Shown here one piece after another: positions 47,142 through 58,576 of a stretch of DNA of 64,000 nucleotides. How positions within the stretch are numbered: position 1 is the first letter of the stretch; each line of letters opens with the position of its first letter. The translations under genes were made by a program, and so were the position numbers. The notes under the pieces were generated by a model. It made no database searches. It worked only from the letters and a program-made list of their open reading frames with translations, and was not told the origin of the DNA. The DNA is taken from positions 124,001 through 188,000 of the forward strand of contig NXFV01000216.1 in assembly GCA_002803225.1 (NCBI GenBank), read 5' to 3'. The DNA is from Gamarada debralockiae. Its lineage: Eukaryota; Ascomycota; Leotiomycetes; Helotiales; Hyphodiscaceae.

Positions 47142-47413
47142 ATATAGACGTGTCGTAGAGTCTGGAATATAGTATATCAATCGTTCTATCAGTTCCAGCA
47201 ATTTTGCGAAGCTGCTCTGGATAACTACCTGAAGAATCGATATCCGCGAGCTTGGTTCGCAGAAGGAGAATGAGGAATCTACATATTCAAGAAACTCCCT
47301 TCGTGTTTCCAGGCACTCATTCCGAATGAACGCTTCGTAGCTTATATCCAATTCCCACTATGGAATGGAATGAACACAAGATACCAATCTTTTTGTCCAC
47401 TTCAGCTATCAAA

Positions 47414-47700
47414 ATGCTGTGTTCTCAATCACTGGAAAAGAGCAAGCAGTCAGGGCATTTGTGTCTGGGAGAGACGATATGGAATTAATCCCATCTATTA
47501 GATTCTTGAAATGTTCTCTTTTTCAATCACTGAAAAAGAGCGAGTGATCAGGAGTGTTGCCTCTGGGGGAGACAATTTGCTATCAAACTCGTCCACTTGG
47601 ATCACTGGTATGCTTTTTTTTTCAATCACTGAAAAGATCGAACAATCAGGACTTTCGCTTTTGGAAGAGACAATCTGCAACTTGCTGATCGCTCGGACAA
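47414..47700 (+). repeat. Three tandem 97-99-bp repeats
   Basis: Diverged direct copies begin with ATG at 47414, 47511 and 47610. Shared blocks are TCAATCACTG(A/G)AAAAG near the start, an ATCAGG/GTCAGG block, and GGGAGA or GAAGAGAC followed by AAT or ATA. Copies 2 and 3 are in one open frame (47511-47705, 64 codons) with a repeated FSITEK peptide. The array sits between the aspartic-protease relic and the 3' end of RAD57. Confidence 0.82.
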
Positions 47701-47734
47701 AATGAGGCATTCATTATCATTACTTCGTCCAGCA

Positions 47735-49173
47735 TTACGATATCACACCTTCCTCATCTGCATCTGTAGCCTTCTTCTTCGACCTGATGCCCTCGCCTCT
47801 GATCTCGAACTCAACAGTGCCTTGCAATCCGCTAGCAGCAACATGCGGAGCAAAAACAACTTTCATCCACCGTCTCCATTTCCTAAGAACGGGTTCACCC
47901 CTATCATTTTCTTCATCAGCCACCAAACCCGGCCCATAAACTGGCCTCTTAATCAAGGCTATCCGGCACGCAATCTGCGTCGTCCAAATTAGTCCCAAAC
48001 TGGGCGTCTTCATATCCTTAACCGCTAAGTGAGAAGGATGTGGATCATCGCCCCAGCCCGTAAACCACCGCTGTTGATGATCCAGAGACAAAGGATCATT
48101 TGTACTGGCCGAAAACGACGTCGAAATAGGGGGCGCGAGTCCAAGTCCTGCTGGAGCAGACATACTTGACATCGGTGCCACCATCGAATTTGACGATATA
48201 ACCCCTCCGCTTCTCCTGGCAAGCGGATTGCTCTGCGAAACTCTGTTCAACACCGGAGTATTTCCTCCACCGCCTGAGAAACGATCTGCAACTTGATTCG
48301 CAACTACAATCGCGATATTCCCCTCCCGTGCAATGTCCCTCAATAATTGTCCCAGTTTCACCAATTCCGAGCTCCGCTGCGCCATATTCGCTCCACTGCT
48401 TTGAGCGATTGCAGAGGCCGCACCTGGACGCTCGAATTCAGCGCGGTAGTTGGCTGCTACGGAGTCGAGGATTATGAGGCGGATGCCATGTCTTCGAATG
48501 GCGACGGGGACTTGAAAGCGGAGGATGTGGTCTTGGGATTCGAGATCGGGTGTTACGATGCTGATTACGGAGTCGAGAGTCGGCTTTGGGTCTGCGGCGA
48601 CCAGGGCAGGGTGTAAGCGCAGGAGTTGAGACAGTCGGGTTGTGGGCAGCGCACTTTCGGTGGATATGTAGAGGACGCTGCTAGAAAGCCCTTGGGGTGA
48701 GGGTAGTTGTGCTGAGAGGAGGAGCGTGAGGAGGAATTGTGTTTTGCCGGCGCCGCTGAGAACGTGTGAACGATTGATTGTTCAGGTACATTGGAATAAG
48801 AGGGTATATACCTTTCGCCGGTAACCTCTGTAATATAACCCGTTGGGATACCGCCACCTAACGCGAGGTCAAGCTCGTCATCGAGTGTGCTGATTGTGTT
48901 CCATGAATTGACAATATCCTTTCCCGTCTTCCTCAACGACGCGTTTCCTTGAGCTTGAGTACCGTCCACACCCAAACTGACGTGTAGAGCATCTAAAACT
49001 GCGTTGCACAATCGCTTTAAGTCGAGGAGAGGAAGTTGAGCGCGTTTCGCTATTTCAGCGGCATCGAGAGTTACGAGATCGGCGGTAGTAACCAGGTTCT
49101 TCTCAAGCGAAGGTAGAAGATGGACATACTGCTGGGTAGGGAAGCCTGGCAGAACAGCAGTTAGGTCTGTCAT
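47735..49173 (-). CDS. RAD57: RAD57-like RecA/Rad51 paralogue, DNA repair protein
   Basis: Nuclear Rad51 paralogue; in yeast Rad57 pairs with Rad55 to help Rad51 load on single-stranded DNA during recombinational repair. Exons (minus) 49173-48812 and 48755-47735 give 460 residues. A helix-hairpin-like N-terminal region (~1-80) precedes the RecA core. Walker A is GESGAGKTQ (119-127), with its Ser codon split by the intron. Walker B is RLIILDSVAANYRAEF, and ANQVADRF marks the following strand. The C-terminal third carries a Ser/Gly/Pro-rich insertion before LGLIWTTQIACRIAL and a Lys-rich tail. Both the start and the splice are well supported. The RAD57 assignment, rather than XRCC3, rests on overall pattern. 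Confidence 0.88.
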
Positions 49174-50451
49174 GGATGAGACATTTGAGACCTTGCATCC
49201 GAGATCGAATGAATGGCTAAAAAATGGATGACCGGTTCAAAGAGACCGTCGATAGACGCGAGAGAGGGGCAAAATAGCACGTCGGCACGTGTGCACGTGC
49301 AAGTACTTTCGGCTTTAAAAACAGGCATATTTCCCCCTTTTGAATCGTTCATCCTGCTCGAACGATTACTTTTGCAGAGGCTCACTTTCTATCTGTGTGG
49401 GAGAATTTTAAGGTCTGAATTTTTCATTTCAGTTGAGCCATTGACTTTCTACGAAGCGCATCCCATTTGCTCTAACTACGGAGTAGAACGTATGTGCTCT
49501 TTTCATCTGACGTGTGTGTCAGTCATAGTCGTTCACTAGATCTGAACAATTCAACTTAGATCGCTTACTTGGTTGGAAGGTTTCAAACCCAACGCGCATC
49601 TCAAGGTCCATGGTACAGAGTTTGAGACAAAGCCGAATTTCCATCCAGTAAGTCAGGTCAATTTCTAATACTGTATCGGAGTTGACTTTGATCTAATCTA
49701 ATCTACCTTTGGGACGTGACGCAGGACTTTTGAATCATTCAAACGATTCGCATACTGGATCCGGAATTTGTGGATGCCCCTCAACCTCTTAGAATCGTCT
49801 ATTTGGACTAAGCAATTGGTAACAGAGTTATCGATACATCCTGTGGTACCTCCATACGCTCTTAGTTATCCAATTTGGAGGATTGAAAACGTGGCCGAGG
49901 CTGAATCTTAGCCGGTTAATACTCGTCCTCGTCTCACTGTGCCACATCGTCACATATCCCTCTTTCCCCTGCAGGAAGGGCATCCTGCGCATACTCTGGG
50001 CCAGTCAGGAGAGATAGCGAAATTTCTCGAGCCTGAAATGTGGCGTGGTTGCTCCCTTTCAGGCTCTGAATGATGTGCCAAGAGCCTTTGCCTTGGTAGA
50101 TTCAGGGTCAAAAAGGGGGATCGCCAGCTACGCCCTCTGTTTTCTAACTGTTTCATATTTTTGGCTCTCTCCTATTCGTCCGTTTGGATATGGGATATCG
50201 TCCGATCCAGGCTTTCCTGTAAGCGCGCCAAGAACTTCCTTAACGAGATTCCAATTAACACGCGAACGAGGTTGTTTCAACCGCAAATGGGTTTTCTGGC
50301 ACTAAAACCCCATCTGATATGGGGAAAAGAGGGTTACAAGGCTGATTCTCGCTGACCCTGTAAGTTAAATTTCCCTTGCCCAGCTACTTTAAATAGCACT
50401 GCATCTGCACTTGTCTGCGTTGCCTTTTGATCGCACTCTTCAATCACCAAA
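49174..50451. other. Divergent promoter region between RAD57 and a surface protein gene
   Basis: No supported gene. It holds a pair of CACGTG boxes near RAD57 and several copies of a GAATCRTTCA-type motif (49338, 49729), which also occurs upstream of BFR1. Confidence 0.5.
49286..49299. promoter_or_regulatory. Paired CACGTG (E-box) sites
   Basis: Two CACGTG hexamers (49286-49291 and 49294-49299) lie two bases apart, about 113-126 bases before the RAD57 start codon. CACGTG is bound by bHLH factors such as Cbf1/Pho4-type proteins in fungi. Whether it acts here is unknown. Confidence 0.4.
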
Positions 50452-52096
50452 ATGCTTTCATCTGTTCTCTGTATTGCTCTTTTTGAGACTGTTGCCAACG
50501 CGTTGGCGCACGATTTACCACGGCAGACTTATGTTAGTGAAGGACGGTTGCAAGACCCTGACCCAATCCCGAAACCAACGGCAGCTCCTCGAATAGCGCC
50601 AGAACTTCGTCGACGGCAAGATGACTTGACAACTGTGCTCATAGGGCCAGATCAGACATGCGGATTTATAAGTGGTTTAGCCGGAGCTGGTCACGATTGC
50701 GACGCTTCTGATTATTGCGTTCTCTACCCTGCGACAGCAACTGGGTTCGGCTCAGTGGCTTGCTGTGATTCCGAAACCAACGATTGCACTGTGGTAACCA
50801 CTTGTATCGATTCGAGCGATTATTACAGTACGACGAGTTTGTGCGATAATGGCTGCAGGTTGGATACAAATACGCTGAAATGGTAAGAACCGTCTCTTTT
50901 CACAGCACGGACGGAAGCGCTTCGAAGGTCACGATGTAGGGCATTGAAAAGGGGTTGAATGAGGGACATGATTCTAATGAATCCTATTAAAGGTTTTACA
51001 ATTCCAGTTATGGAATTGCTTTTAATGGTTGAAAGGGGGAATTTAGCTATGAGTGAACATTGACTTTTGAATCACTGGAATCATCTCGTTAATTTGTCTT
51101 TCGGTTTTTGAAAGCTTGCGGCACGATTGCTAACAATGTGACAGTACAGAGTCTGCATTACCTTATTGCAACAGCATCAGATTTCCAGATGCCGGCGTGG
51201 AGGACTATGTCTGCGATTCGGTCTCAATCTCATCATACCAGTTGGCTTATACTACGTTCGATGGAGAAAATACTTTGAATGACGGCCGGTCGTGGTACAC
51301 AGAGACTTATAATGAAGATGGATATTTCGCAGACGCATCGACGACCTACAGTGATTACAACGGCATATCTCTCCCTGGAGCCTATCCTTCAGACTATGAT
51401 AGCGATACAACAAGTTCATCAACGACCTCCTCACCATCATCAACGCTTTCTTCATCCTCAACAGTAGTCGGAGCGCCAGCATCATCAACTTCGGGGCTTC
51501 CACACCTCGATGAAAGTCAGAAGGCTTCTACTCCAGTGGGGGCCATTGTGGGAGGAACCATCGGTGGAATTGCGCTCATTGCGCTCATTGCGGCCGTGGC
51601 CTTCATTTTGAAGCGTAAATACCCAAGGAATGACTCGGATTCATCGATGTCCAACCCTCCACTCACTCACGCGCCCGGCCCCGTCTACGGAAGTGGCAAT
51701 GGAGCTTCAGAGATGGATGCCATGGCAAACAACACGCCCATGCAACAACACGAATTCTACAAACCTCAAACCCCGCAACAATCCTACAACCCATCTTCTG
51801 CTCACCAATATCAAGCAGTACCTACCAGCGATATTCCAATCGTTAACGAGTCCTACTACCCAAATGAAACGTTTTTGTTACCAGGGCCCGACCTTGGAAG
51901 GGCGGCCAGCACAGCAAGGGTTTCTATGATGACGGCAAATTCGTCTGCTCCAACGAGTCCCACTCCGGCCTTTAGCCAGCTTCCGGCAACTATTGTTGAA
52001 GCGCCCGGAGATTATGAATATCTGGAGCCGCATCTATTGAACGGAACTCATGAACATATAGCTCATGAAGGCCATGACCCAAATATCCCTTCGTAG
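50452..52096 (+). CDS. Cys-rich single-pass surface protein, paralogue of 57.1-kb gene
   Basis: Predicted plasma-membrane sensor- or wall-type protein. Exons 50452-50882 and 51145-52096 give 460 residues; the 262-nt intron is unusually long for this window and has a GCTAAC branch site. ATG 50452 starts a signal peptide. The ectodomain carries a Cys-rich module (DQTCGFISG, ACCD, then paired Cys to the splice) followed by a Ser/Thr-rich stalk. The TM segment (VGAIVGGTIGGIALIALIAA) is followed by KRKYPR and a ~150-residue Pro/Gln/Asn-rich cytosolic tail. The 57145-58185 gene shares the LRRRQ/LLRRQ motif, the TCGF-centred module and an intron at the same Trp-Cys position. Function not established; the design resembles wall-stress or mid2-like sensors. 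Confidence 0.87.
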
Positions 52097-52372
52097 GGGC
52101 TCAAAGGGGGATATTGCAGGGAGCTAATAAGTAATGTGGAGGAGAAGTACTCATTTCGGGCGGCGTTTCGGTATACCAACATCGTGCATATGGTCCTGGT
52201 CGTTCTAGAAAAGCTGCCATCTTGTACATGCATTTCTCAACGTGGGAGATCATGATTGCAGAGATAATCAAGACTCATAGAGTTGTCTTCGCTATTATAC
52301 GGTTTTGAGCGTGTTACTCTTTAGATTTTTCGTTTCTTTTTCGTCTCAAAGCGGCTTGCTGATATCTGCTAG

Positions 52373-53165
52373 TCATGCTCTTTCGTCTCGCAGCTGCTTC
52401 ACAACCCGTGCCGGTATTCCCATAGCAAGGCTATGCTTTGGAATGTTTCTGCTCACTACTGCACCGGCTCCCATAGTACAACCCTCCCAAATATTGACAA
52501 CAGGTAAGATCGTGACCCCTGCGCCAACCCAACAATCAATTTCAACAGTGATGTTGAGTAAAGACTTCACTATCACGTCGAGACTGAACATCAGTGTCGT
52601 GTCCATCTGTGATAATTGTTACATTAGGCCCAATAAATACATAGTCTCCTATTGTAACGAAAGCACTGTCCAGAATATTCAAGCAGCGTCTCACACGTCA
52701 GCGCATGGATTGAAAGGGGCAGGGACAGTGGCAATCTCCACGTGACATACTGCTGAATTCGCACACATACTTGGAATTGGCGTATACCTTCTTCCCAATA
52801 AAGACGTTGCAACAGTAAGAAAATTTGAATGGCGGCTCGATGTTTGGGTCAGCACCCAGCTGGTCAATGATTGTCTTCAAAGAGGAGGCTCGTGTTGCCT
52901 TGAGCGAGCCCAAAGTTGCGTCTTCAGGAATGGATACGCTGTTGTAGCCCGAGCAGAACCCAATAGTCTTTAGACTACAGTCCTCTAGTCCTGGTGATAG
53001 CCACGACCGAAACCTTTTATAATCATCAGGAAAGTAACCGAGCAAGAGCGAAGTACATACAGACAGCATTCCAGAAATCATTCTTTCATATCCCTCACAC
53101 CATGGTATGTTGGGAATTTCACAAATTCGAGAGATAAACTCTTCGTCTTTGGCATTTACAGCCAT
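52373..53165 (-). pseudogene. Maltose/galactoside O-acetyltransferase-like, frameshifted
   Basis: Left-handed beta-helix (hexapeptide) sugar O-acetyltransferase relative. N-terminal signature IPWCEGYERMISGML starts at ~53110, and EPPFKFSYCCNVFIGKKVYAN is the beginning of the helix. A first intron likely spans ~53070-52977, a second ~52773-52666. After AFVTIGDYVFIGPNVTIITDG the frame runs into a stop. The catalytic-region continuation EIDCWVGAGVTILP and final MGIPARVVKQL are in another frame, so a one-base shift near 52575 is needed. Either an unusual intron was missed or the gene is broken. It sits in a block with other relics, so loss is likelier. Confidence 0.65.
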
Positions 53166-53482
53166 TTGAGAATGAAGAATGTGATGTTGAGAAACAGTGA
53201 GGGCTGAGAACTGTCACTTAACATACAAGGCTTGGTCTCCGATGTGGCGACAAGGCTTGAATTCAGAAAACAAAATGCTACTTTGGTGGGGAAGCGACAC
53301 CTGTTTATGCATTGCTTTTCAATTTCTCTATCGGTAACTCGCCTGCGAATCAACTTCTTCCAGTTAAAAAGTCGCCTTTGAACGAGGGACACGGCATCTC
53401 ACTCAAATAATCTGTAACCCCCAAAACTTCTGATATTCGCTGTCATATAGAGCGACATACCAATCCCATCTGACTTATCGTT
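53166..53482. other. Short intergenic spacer
   Basis: No supported gene; AT-rich spacer between two minus-strand relics. Confidence 0.5.
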
Positions 53483-54960
53483 TCATAACAATATCAAATG
53501 ACTTGCCGGGTTGACGATATTATAAATCAGCGACACCAGTTGTAAAACCTGGATTCCTGTTGCGAGTGTTGAAACCAAGAGAACATGGCCTACCATACGG
53601 AAGGATGAGACAGATGCATCTATGTCCTGTAAAACAAAATCAATGCCTCTCATATTGTCTCGCTTTTCCAAGTAATCTAAACTCACCTAAGTATACAAGA
53701 GTACATCAGAGTGTAGAGTCCAGCGTCGATGTTAAACTGAATCCATAGATAAAGCCAATATGGAAGGCTGATTGAGTCTCGCAGCACAAACAGAAGAAGC
53801 TTTTATAATTATTAGTCCACAGAGCAGCCGTTAGGTCTCAACATACCCAGTAATAAGGGCTCCAAATTAGAGCCAACCCAAACCACACAGCTCAGCCTTC
53901 CGATCCAGCCATCAAGAGCCCACATGCCGGAGAACCATCTCCGCGACTGATTTATCAGATCCATATACGACCAGCAACATTGCTCACGCGCCAAGCTAGG
54001 AATAAAGCCACCATAGAGCCCATTCTCCCAGGCCCAATGACTTAGCGTATGATGGGAGACGTGGTCTCACTAACGTACCTGGAGGCTGAACCAAAAGTCC
54101 TCTGCAAACTTGTAGCTTCCCGCGTCACAATATTTTCCACATTTCCTCGAACGAGCAGAGAGGCACCATGTATGCCGTGGAGCGGAAATGTAAATGGTTA
54201 TGCGCGAATTGAAATCTCCCAATGTCATCCCTAGCGAGCAAACTCTGCAACAGTGAGCAAGTAGTTGGTCCAATAATTCACAGTGTTGAAAGAAATGATC
54301 TCCTGGTTTGTGATATATTCTTCTTGATCGATGAGATAGTCATACTTGGCCATAGTCGTACTCGACAGATCGTTCAATCCAGTCAAAACAGGCTTGAAGG
54401 CAACGCTCATCCACGTAACTCTCCTCGTCAAGGTGCAAAACCCAGTCATGCGACTTCAAGTTTGCTTGAACCCTGAAGTATTCAAGGGCTCGAGCCTTGT
54501 ATTTTGCCTTAATGCGGGCATATTCGGTTGGCACTGCAAGTAAATTGACTCCAAATTTGTCCAATTGTTTGAACCCCACTGTTGTATCAGCCACTACTGC
54601 AAACTTGACTCTCTTGTCAAGCCTGATCAAGTGCGCAATGCTCCCAACTGATCTTTCAACTGTCTGAATTCTAGGACTCATATCATGTACAGTTCTGGGT
54701 AAATGAGAGGATGCTTACCTCAGGATTGGTCCCCCGTGTTACAAGGCAGATGATAAAGCGCTGGAGACTGCGCTTCACAAGTTTCTTGTATAGGCTCTTG
54801 ATAGTAAGTGGTGGCAAACAGACCAAATGCTGGCAAATCCTAGAAGTAGAAGGACTATATCGCTTATGAGAAGTCTCATACCGCCATTACGAAAGACCCT
54901 ACGCACTGAATATAACGATTGCGAGTGACGACACAGAGAAATGAAGGTCAACGATCCTGT
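53483..54960 (-). pseudogene. Family 2 glycosyltransferase (egghead-like) pseudogene
   Basis: Relic of a membrane GT2 glycosyltransferase similar to fungal egh-type beta-mannosyltransferases. Blocks in order on the minus strand: PPLTIKSLYKKLVKRSLQRF with ICLVTRGTNPE (~54720-54815), RVKFAVVADTT, HDWVLHLDEESYVDERC (acidic donor-binding motif, ~54425-54475), TVNYWTNYLLTVAEFAR (~54245-54290), DDIGRFQF in a shifted frame, GAGSYKFAEDFWFSLQ-like (~54075-54120) and INQSRRWFSGMWALDGWIGR (QxxRW motif, ~53890-53950). The C-terminal TM segment is near 53490-53600. A stop follows AEFAR, and at least two one-base shifts lie between 54240 and 54110. Only parts could be translated. Confidence 0.8.
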
Positions 54961-55590
54961 CGCATTTGAGAATGTGTTTGCGTACTGCAGAAATTGCTAA
55001 TTTGCATATTAGAACCAGACCCCGGGGTACCACTAGAGACTAAGTCTAGGCACATACCAATTGGAGTGAGCGTAAATCCAATGATGTGGGTGGATATCGA
55101 ATGTGAGAGGATCCTTAGAAGGAGATTTGAACGACCTATGATTCATGTGACAACGGCCCAATCAAGAGAAATGATGAGATTCTGTAGGAAGTTGGATTCA
55201 AAAACAGAAGTTCTACTGTTCTAAATTGGAGGTGATGCCAACTCTTAACTCGTGTAGCATACAGTGATATGAAGCCTCCAGCCCGCCGAGCGCAGCATAT
55301 GAATAGACTAAATTGTCTACGGAGACATCAGATCCAATAGATTGATGTTCACCAAGTCATTTTAACCTAGGATGCTCATCGGGGGTGACGACTGACGACG
55401 AGTGATGTGGCATGCTAATGACCAATAAACCCCCACACAAGCACTGGTGTGGGTCTGTTCATTGGAGTGTCAAGGATCTCTGATCTGCGGAGTCTTTCAA
55501 GTGGCAGCATTGGGTGTGCGCGAGAGGAAGAGGACAAGACTGTGAGGCTCAAAATCATCCCGCCCCTCCATTCGATGGCACTCGGCTGTC
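54961..55590. other. Intergenic region
   Basis: A 76-codon plus frame (54994-55224) is unrecognised. Nothing else is supported. Confidence 0.45.
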
Positions 55591-56583
55591 ATGCCTCTGG
55601 ACGGATTTCAAGCAAGCTCAATTGAGACTGCATCCTTCGACCGGAGCATGGCTACTTAGCCTTAAGGAATTCGGGGATGATTGACAGCACCGAAAGACCA
55701 AGTCCTTCCGATGTTGTGGACTCATGGAGTACCAGGGTAGGGCCCGCATGTCTACTGCTCAGTGGTTTAATCTATGTTGAGTTCATCGTGCTAATAACTC
55801 TCGCAGTTGTGGAAAGACTATCCTCGCAGCCCGGATAATCCAATTTCTCTCATCTTTGATGAAGAGCTAGAGGCTCCTGGATGAGGAGATTCTCCTTGCA
55901 TACTTCTTCAGTGACTTGTAAGCTGATTTCCTGGCGATATATTATCTGAGTACACTCGAAGACGTCGGCCATTTATACGAAAAAACGGGCTAACTGCCAA
56001 GGCCGAAGCGACTTACCAATTGATCCATTCCATTCGGCAGCGAGCATTGGGTGGTTTTCATCCTGGTCTCATGGATAATTTTATGGAATATGGGCGTCGT
56101 ACAGCAAGCGCAAGATAGGTATGAAAAAGCAAGTCCCAGACTTGAATTGCTAGAGCCTCTGAACGCGATGACGCATGGGAATATGCATTGACACACCATG
56201 AATCCAATTTCCAGGATTGGCGAAATATACATTGACCTCGGGAAGGATGAAGATGCTATTGCGCCACTGGAGACAGTTGTGAGCGACTGCGATAGTTCCA
56301 ATCAGGACAACACTGAACTGATCGAGAAGTGTGCCCAGCTCTTTGCTGGGTCTTATGAAAAGGCAGGTAGGAAAAAAGAGGCTGCTACATTGAGGCAAAA
56401 GCTCTGGAAAGTTGAAGTGCCTCCACCAAAAGACGGAGGCCGTGGAGGAACAAGATTTTGGTCTAGATGTGGGAGAGTGTCCCCTAGAATCGCTGCCTGC
56501 AAGTTTTTGGTCTTTGCCCTTTGTTTGTCCTCTTCTGGCGTTGTTATGATAACATTTTCTATCATAGGGACATACTGTACCTA
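55591..56583 (+). pseudogene. NACHT/TPR (STAND-type) gene relic
   Basis: Eroded remains of a second NTPase of NLR type. A pre-NACHT block STGAWLLSLKEFGD (~55640) resembles the segment before fungal P-loops. Across a possible intron (donor near 55735, acceptor near 55806) follows CGKTILAARIIQFLSSLM, a Walker A with helix. Farther on, TPR-like pieces appear: LEDVGHLYEKTG (~55960), YEKASPRLELLEPLNAM (~56120) and IGEIYIDLGKDEDAIAPLE (~56217) with AGSYEKAGRKKEAATLRQKL. Several stops interrupt it (for example after SLMKS ~55870 and at ~55990). Most of the NACHT core is missing. Confidence 0.65.
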
Positions 56584-57144
56584 AAAATGATAATAGTTCC
56601 ACTTACATTTCATTTTCAGATCATGTCACCTGATCCGCATCCGCCCCTCCAAAGTCCAAGTTTCGCGGCGTCAACAACCCTGCAAAAAGCTCAGCTCCTG
56701 CAGCCACCAATACTCACGGTCCCTGATCCTACAACCTGGATCATCTCGCACATCATATCATTCGATGCTTAAACTGTTAGGCTCTCGGGTCACCAATTGG
56801 ACTCCCATCGAATTTGCCACAGTGGTATTTGCTTTTCATGAGGCTGATCGAACTGCAAGGGGTATTGGTCCAAGTGTCAATCATGATTGAGGCGAATATC
56901 CCAATTTAGAAACACATGTGTCTCATTCAAAGAAGACGATTTTGTCATTGCGCCGATCAGCTTGGCAAGATAGTTTCAATGGAGACTGAAAGTATTGAGT
57001 TCACATATTCATACTGCCAAGTTGGCTTTGACTGAGCTACAGCTGTAGCTCTTGTCCCTTTTTCAAACAACGGCTACTCCTCGTGTTTCCGAAGTACTTT
57101 CAACCTCTCTTGATATTCTGCACTCGTTGGAAAAATCTTTAATT
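56584..57144. other. Intergenic region
   Basis: Upstream region of the second surface-protein gene. No supported gene. Confidence 0.5.
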
Positions 57145-58185
57145 ATGTTGTCCCAAACATCTCTCGTTTTGCTTGGCCTCTTTTCGTCTTCAGCATCAGC
57201 TCTTGCTCTCACCGCCCCAGCAGCTACTCAGACACCACAACCATATGGCGTCCTCCCCCATCACTCAAACCCCAAACCAATATCAGTACCCTACCCCCAC
57301 GAACTTCTCCGCCGGCAGTCCGCCCAAAGAACGCTCCTAGCAGCACCAGACAATACATGTGGATTTTTCGGAGGAGCATCTGATCGACCATGGGGCTGCT
57401 CAACAGGGAACTGCGTCTTCGCAACACCCACCCCAATTGCCAATAGTACACAATCTGCGGCTGCTGGCAGCGTACTCTGCTGTGATCCCTCTACTGGATG
57501 TCCTTCGAACCCGGCACCGACGGCTTGTGTAGACAACTACAATAACGCAGTTAGCACATCCTCATCTTGCTCAGGATCTTGCTCTGCTGATCCTATGACA
57601 TTGACTTGGTAACCCTTCTCCTTCCCAGCTCCCTCTAGCAATTGTCTGTTGTCCACCTTCTCGTACTTGGTGTATATTATTGGGAAAGGGTGATGAATTA
57701 AGAGACGAAGAGAAGCTAACACAAGCCTCAACAGCACATCAGGACTCTACATCTTCTGCAACACCCTAACATTCGCGACCCCCTCAATCTCCGCTTTATT
57801 CTGCAACTACATACCCAACCCTTCAATCCAAAACGCAACAACCACCTTTGCCGGCCAAACCTCCCATTCCTTTACGCCCACTGTCCCCATCTTCGCCGTA
57901 TCCTTCACGCCTACCACTTCTTCCACCATTAAACCCTCTTCCGTCCCTTCCTCGAGCAAAACATCGGCAACATCGGCAGCAGCGACTGCGGCGGCTGGTA
58001 CAGGCGGAAAGAAAGTTGATAAAAAAGCAATTATTGGAGGCGTGATTGGTGGTGTAGTTGGACTGGCGTTGTTGATTGGGCTCGTGTTGCTGTCCTTGAG
58101 GTGGAGGAATGGGGGAGCTGAGAGGAAGGAGGGGAATACTGAGAGCCCGCATAGCGAGGAGGAGGTTGTGAAGCCTACGAAATGA
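57145..58185 (+). CDS. Cys-rich single-pass surface protein, paralogue of 50.5-kb gene
   Basis: Exons 57145-57608 and 57735-58185 give 304 residues; the intron splits a Cys codon after LTW, exactly as in the 50452 gene. ATG 57145 starts a signal peptide (TSLVLLGLFSSSASALA). The ectodomain has LLRRQ, then NTCGFFGG, GNCVF, LCCD and further Cys pairs. A Ser/Thr-rich stalk, a TM helix (IIGGVIGGVVGLALLIGLVL) and a short charged tail (LRWRNGG...EEEVVKPTK) follow. Compared with its paralogue it has a much shorter tail. Probably a wall or membrane sensor-like protein; no enzymatic motif is visible. Confidence 0.85.
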
Positions 58186-58576
58186 GTCAGGAGTGAATGA
58201 AGGTTATTGAGGATTTGGATTTTGGTGTTAGGGAAAGGACGGGTTATCATAATTAATGGAGCTTCTGGTCAAAATATTGGTAGAGGGGTGGAGTGCTGGA
58301 GTTAGTAGATCGCTCTTGAAGGAGCAATGAGATCGGGATATTTTGCTGTCGCTTGACTTTAATTGACACAAGATATGAAATGGTGTGAAAATTTTGCAAA
58401 TCGCCAACGCCATTGCTCTAGGAATACTTTTGAACGGGACTGTTTATATAAACCTCATCATTCCCGATGAGTCAAAGCCGTTGAGCAGTTGAGCAATTTT
58501 GTTAACGCTCATGCAAAGCATAATCATCTCACTGGCCCCTCGTGGTGGTCGATCATTCGACTTCATTGAACCGCAC
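58186..58576. other. Convergent intergenic spacer
   Basis: Holds the 3' ends of the surface protein and aminopeptidase genes. No gene seen. Confidence 0.5.

Noticed and set aside
47702..48616. Plus-strand frames across RAD57
   Set aside because: Antisense to the RecA core with intact Walker motifs.
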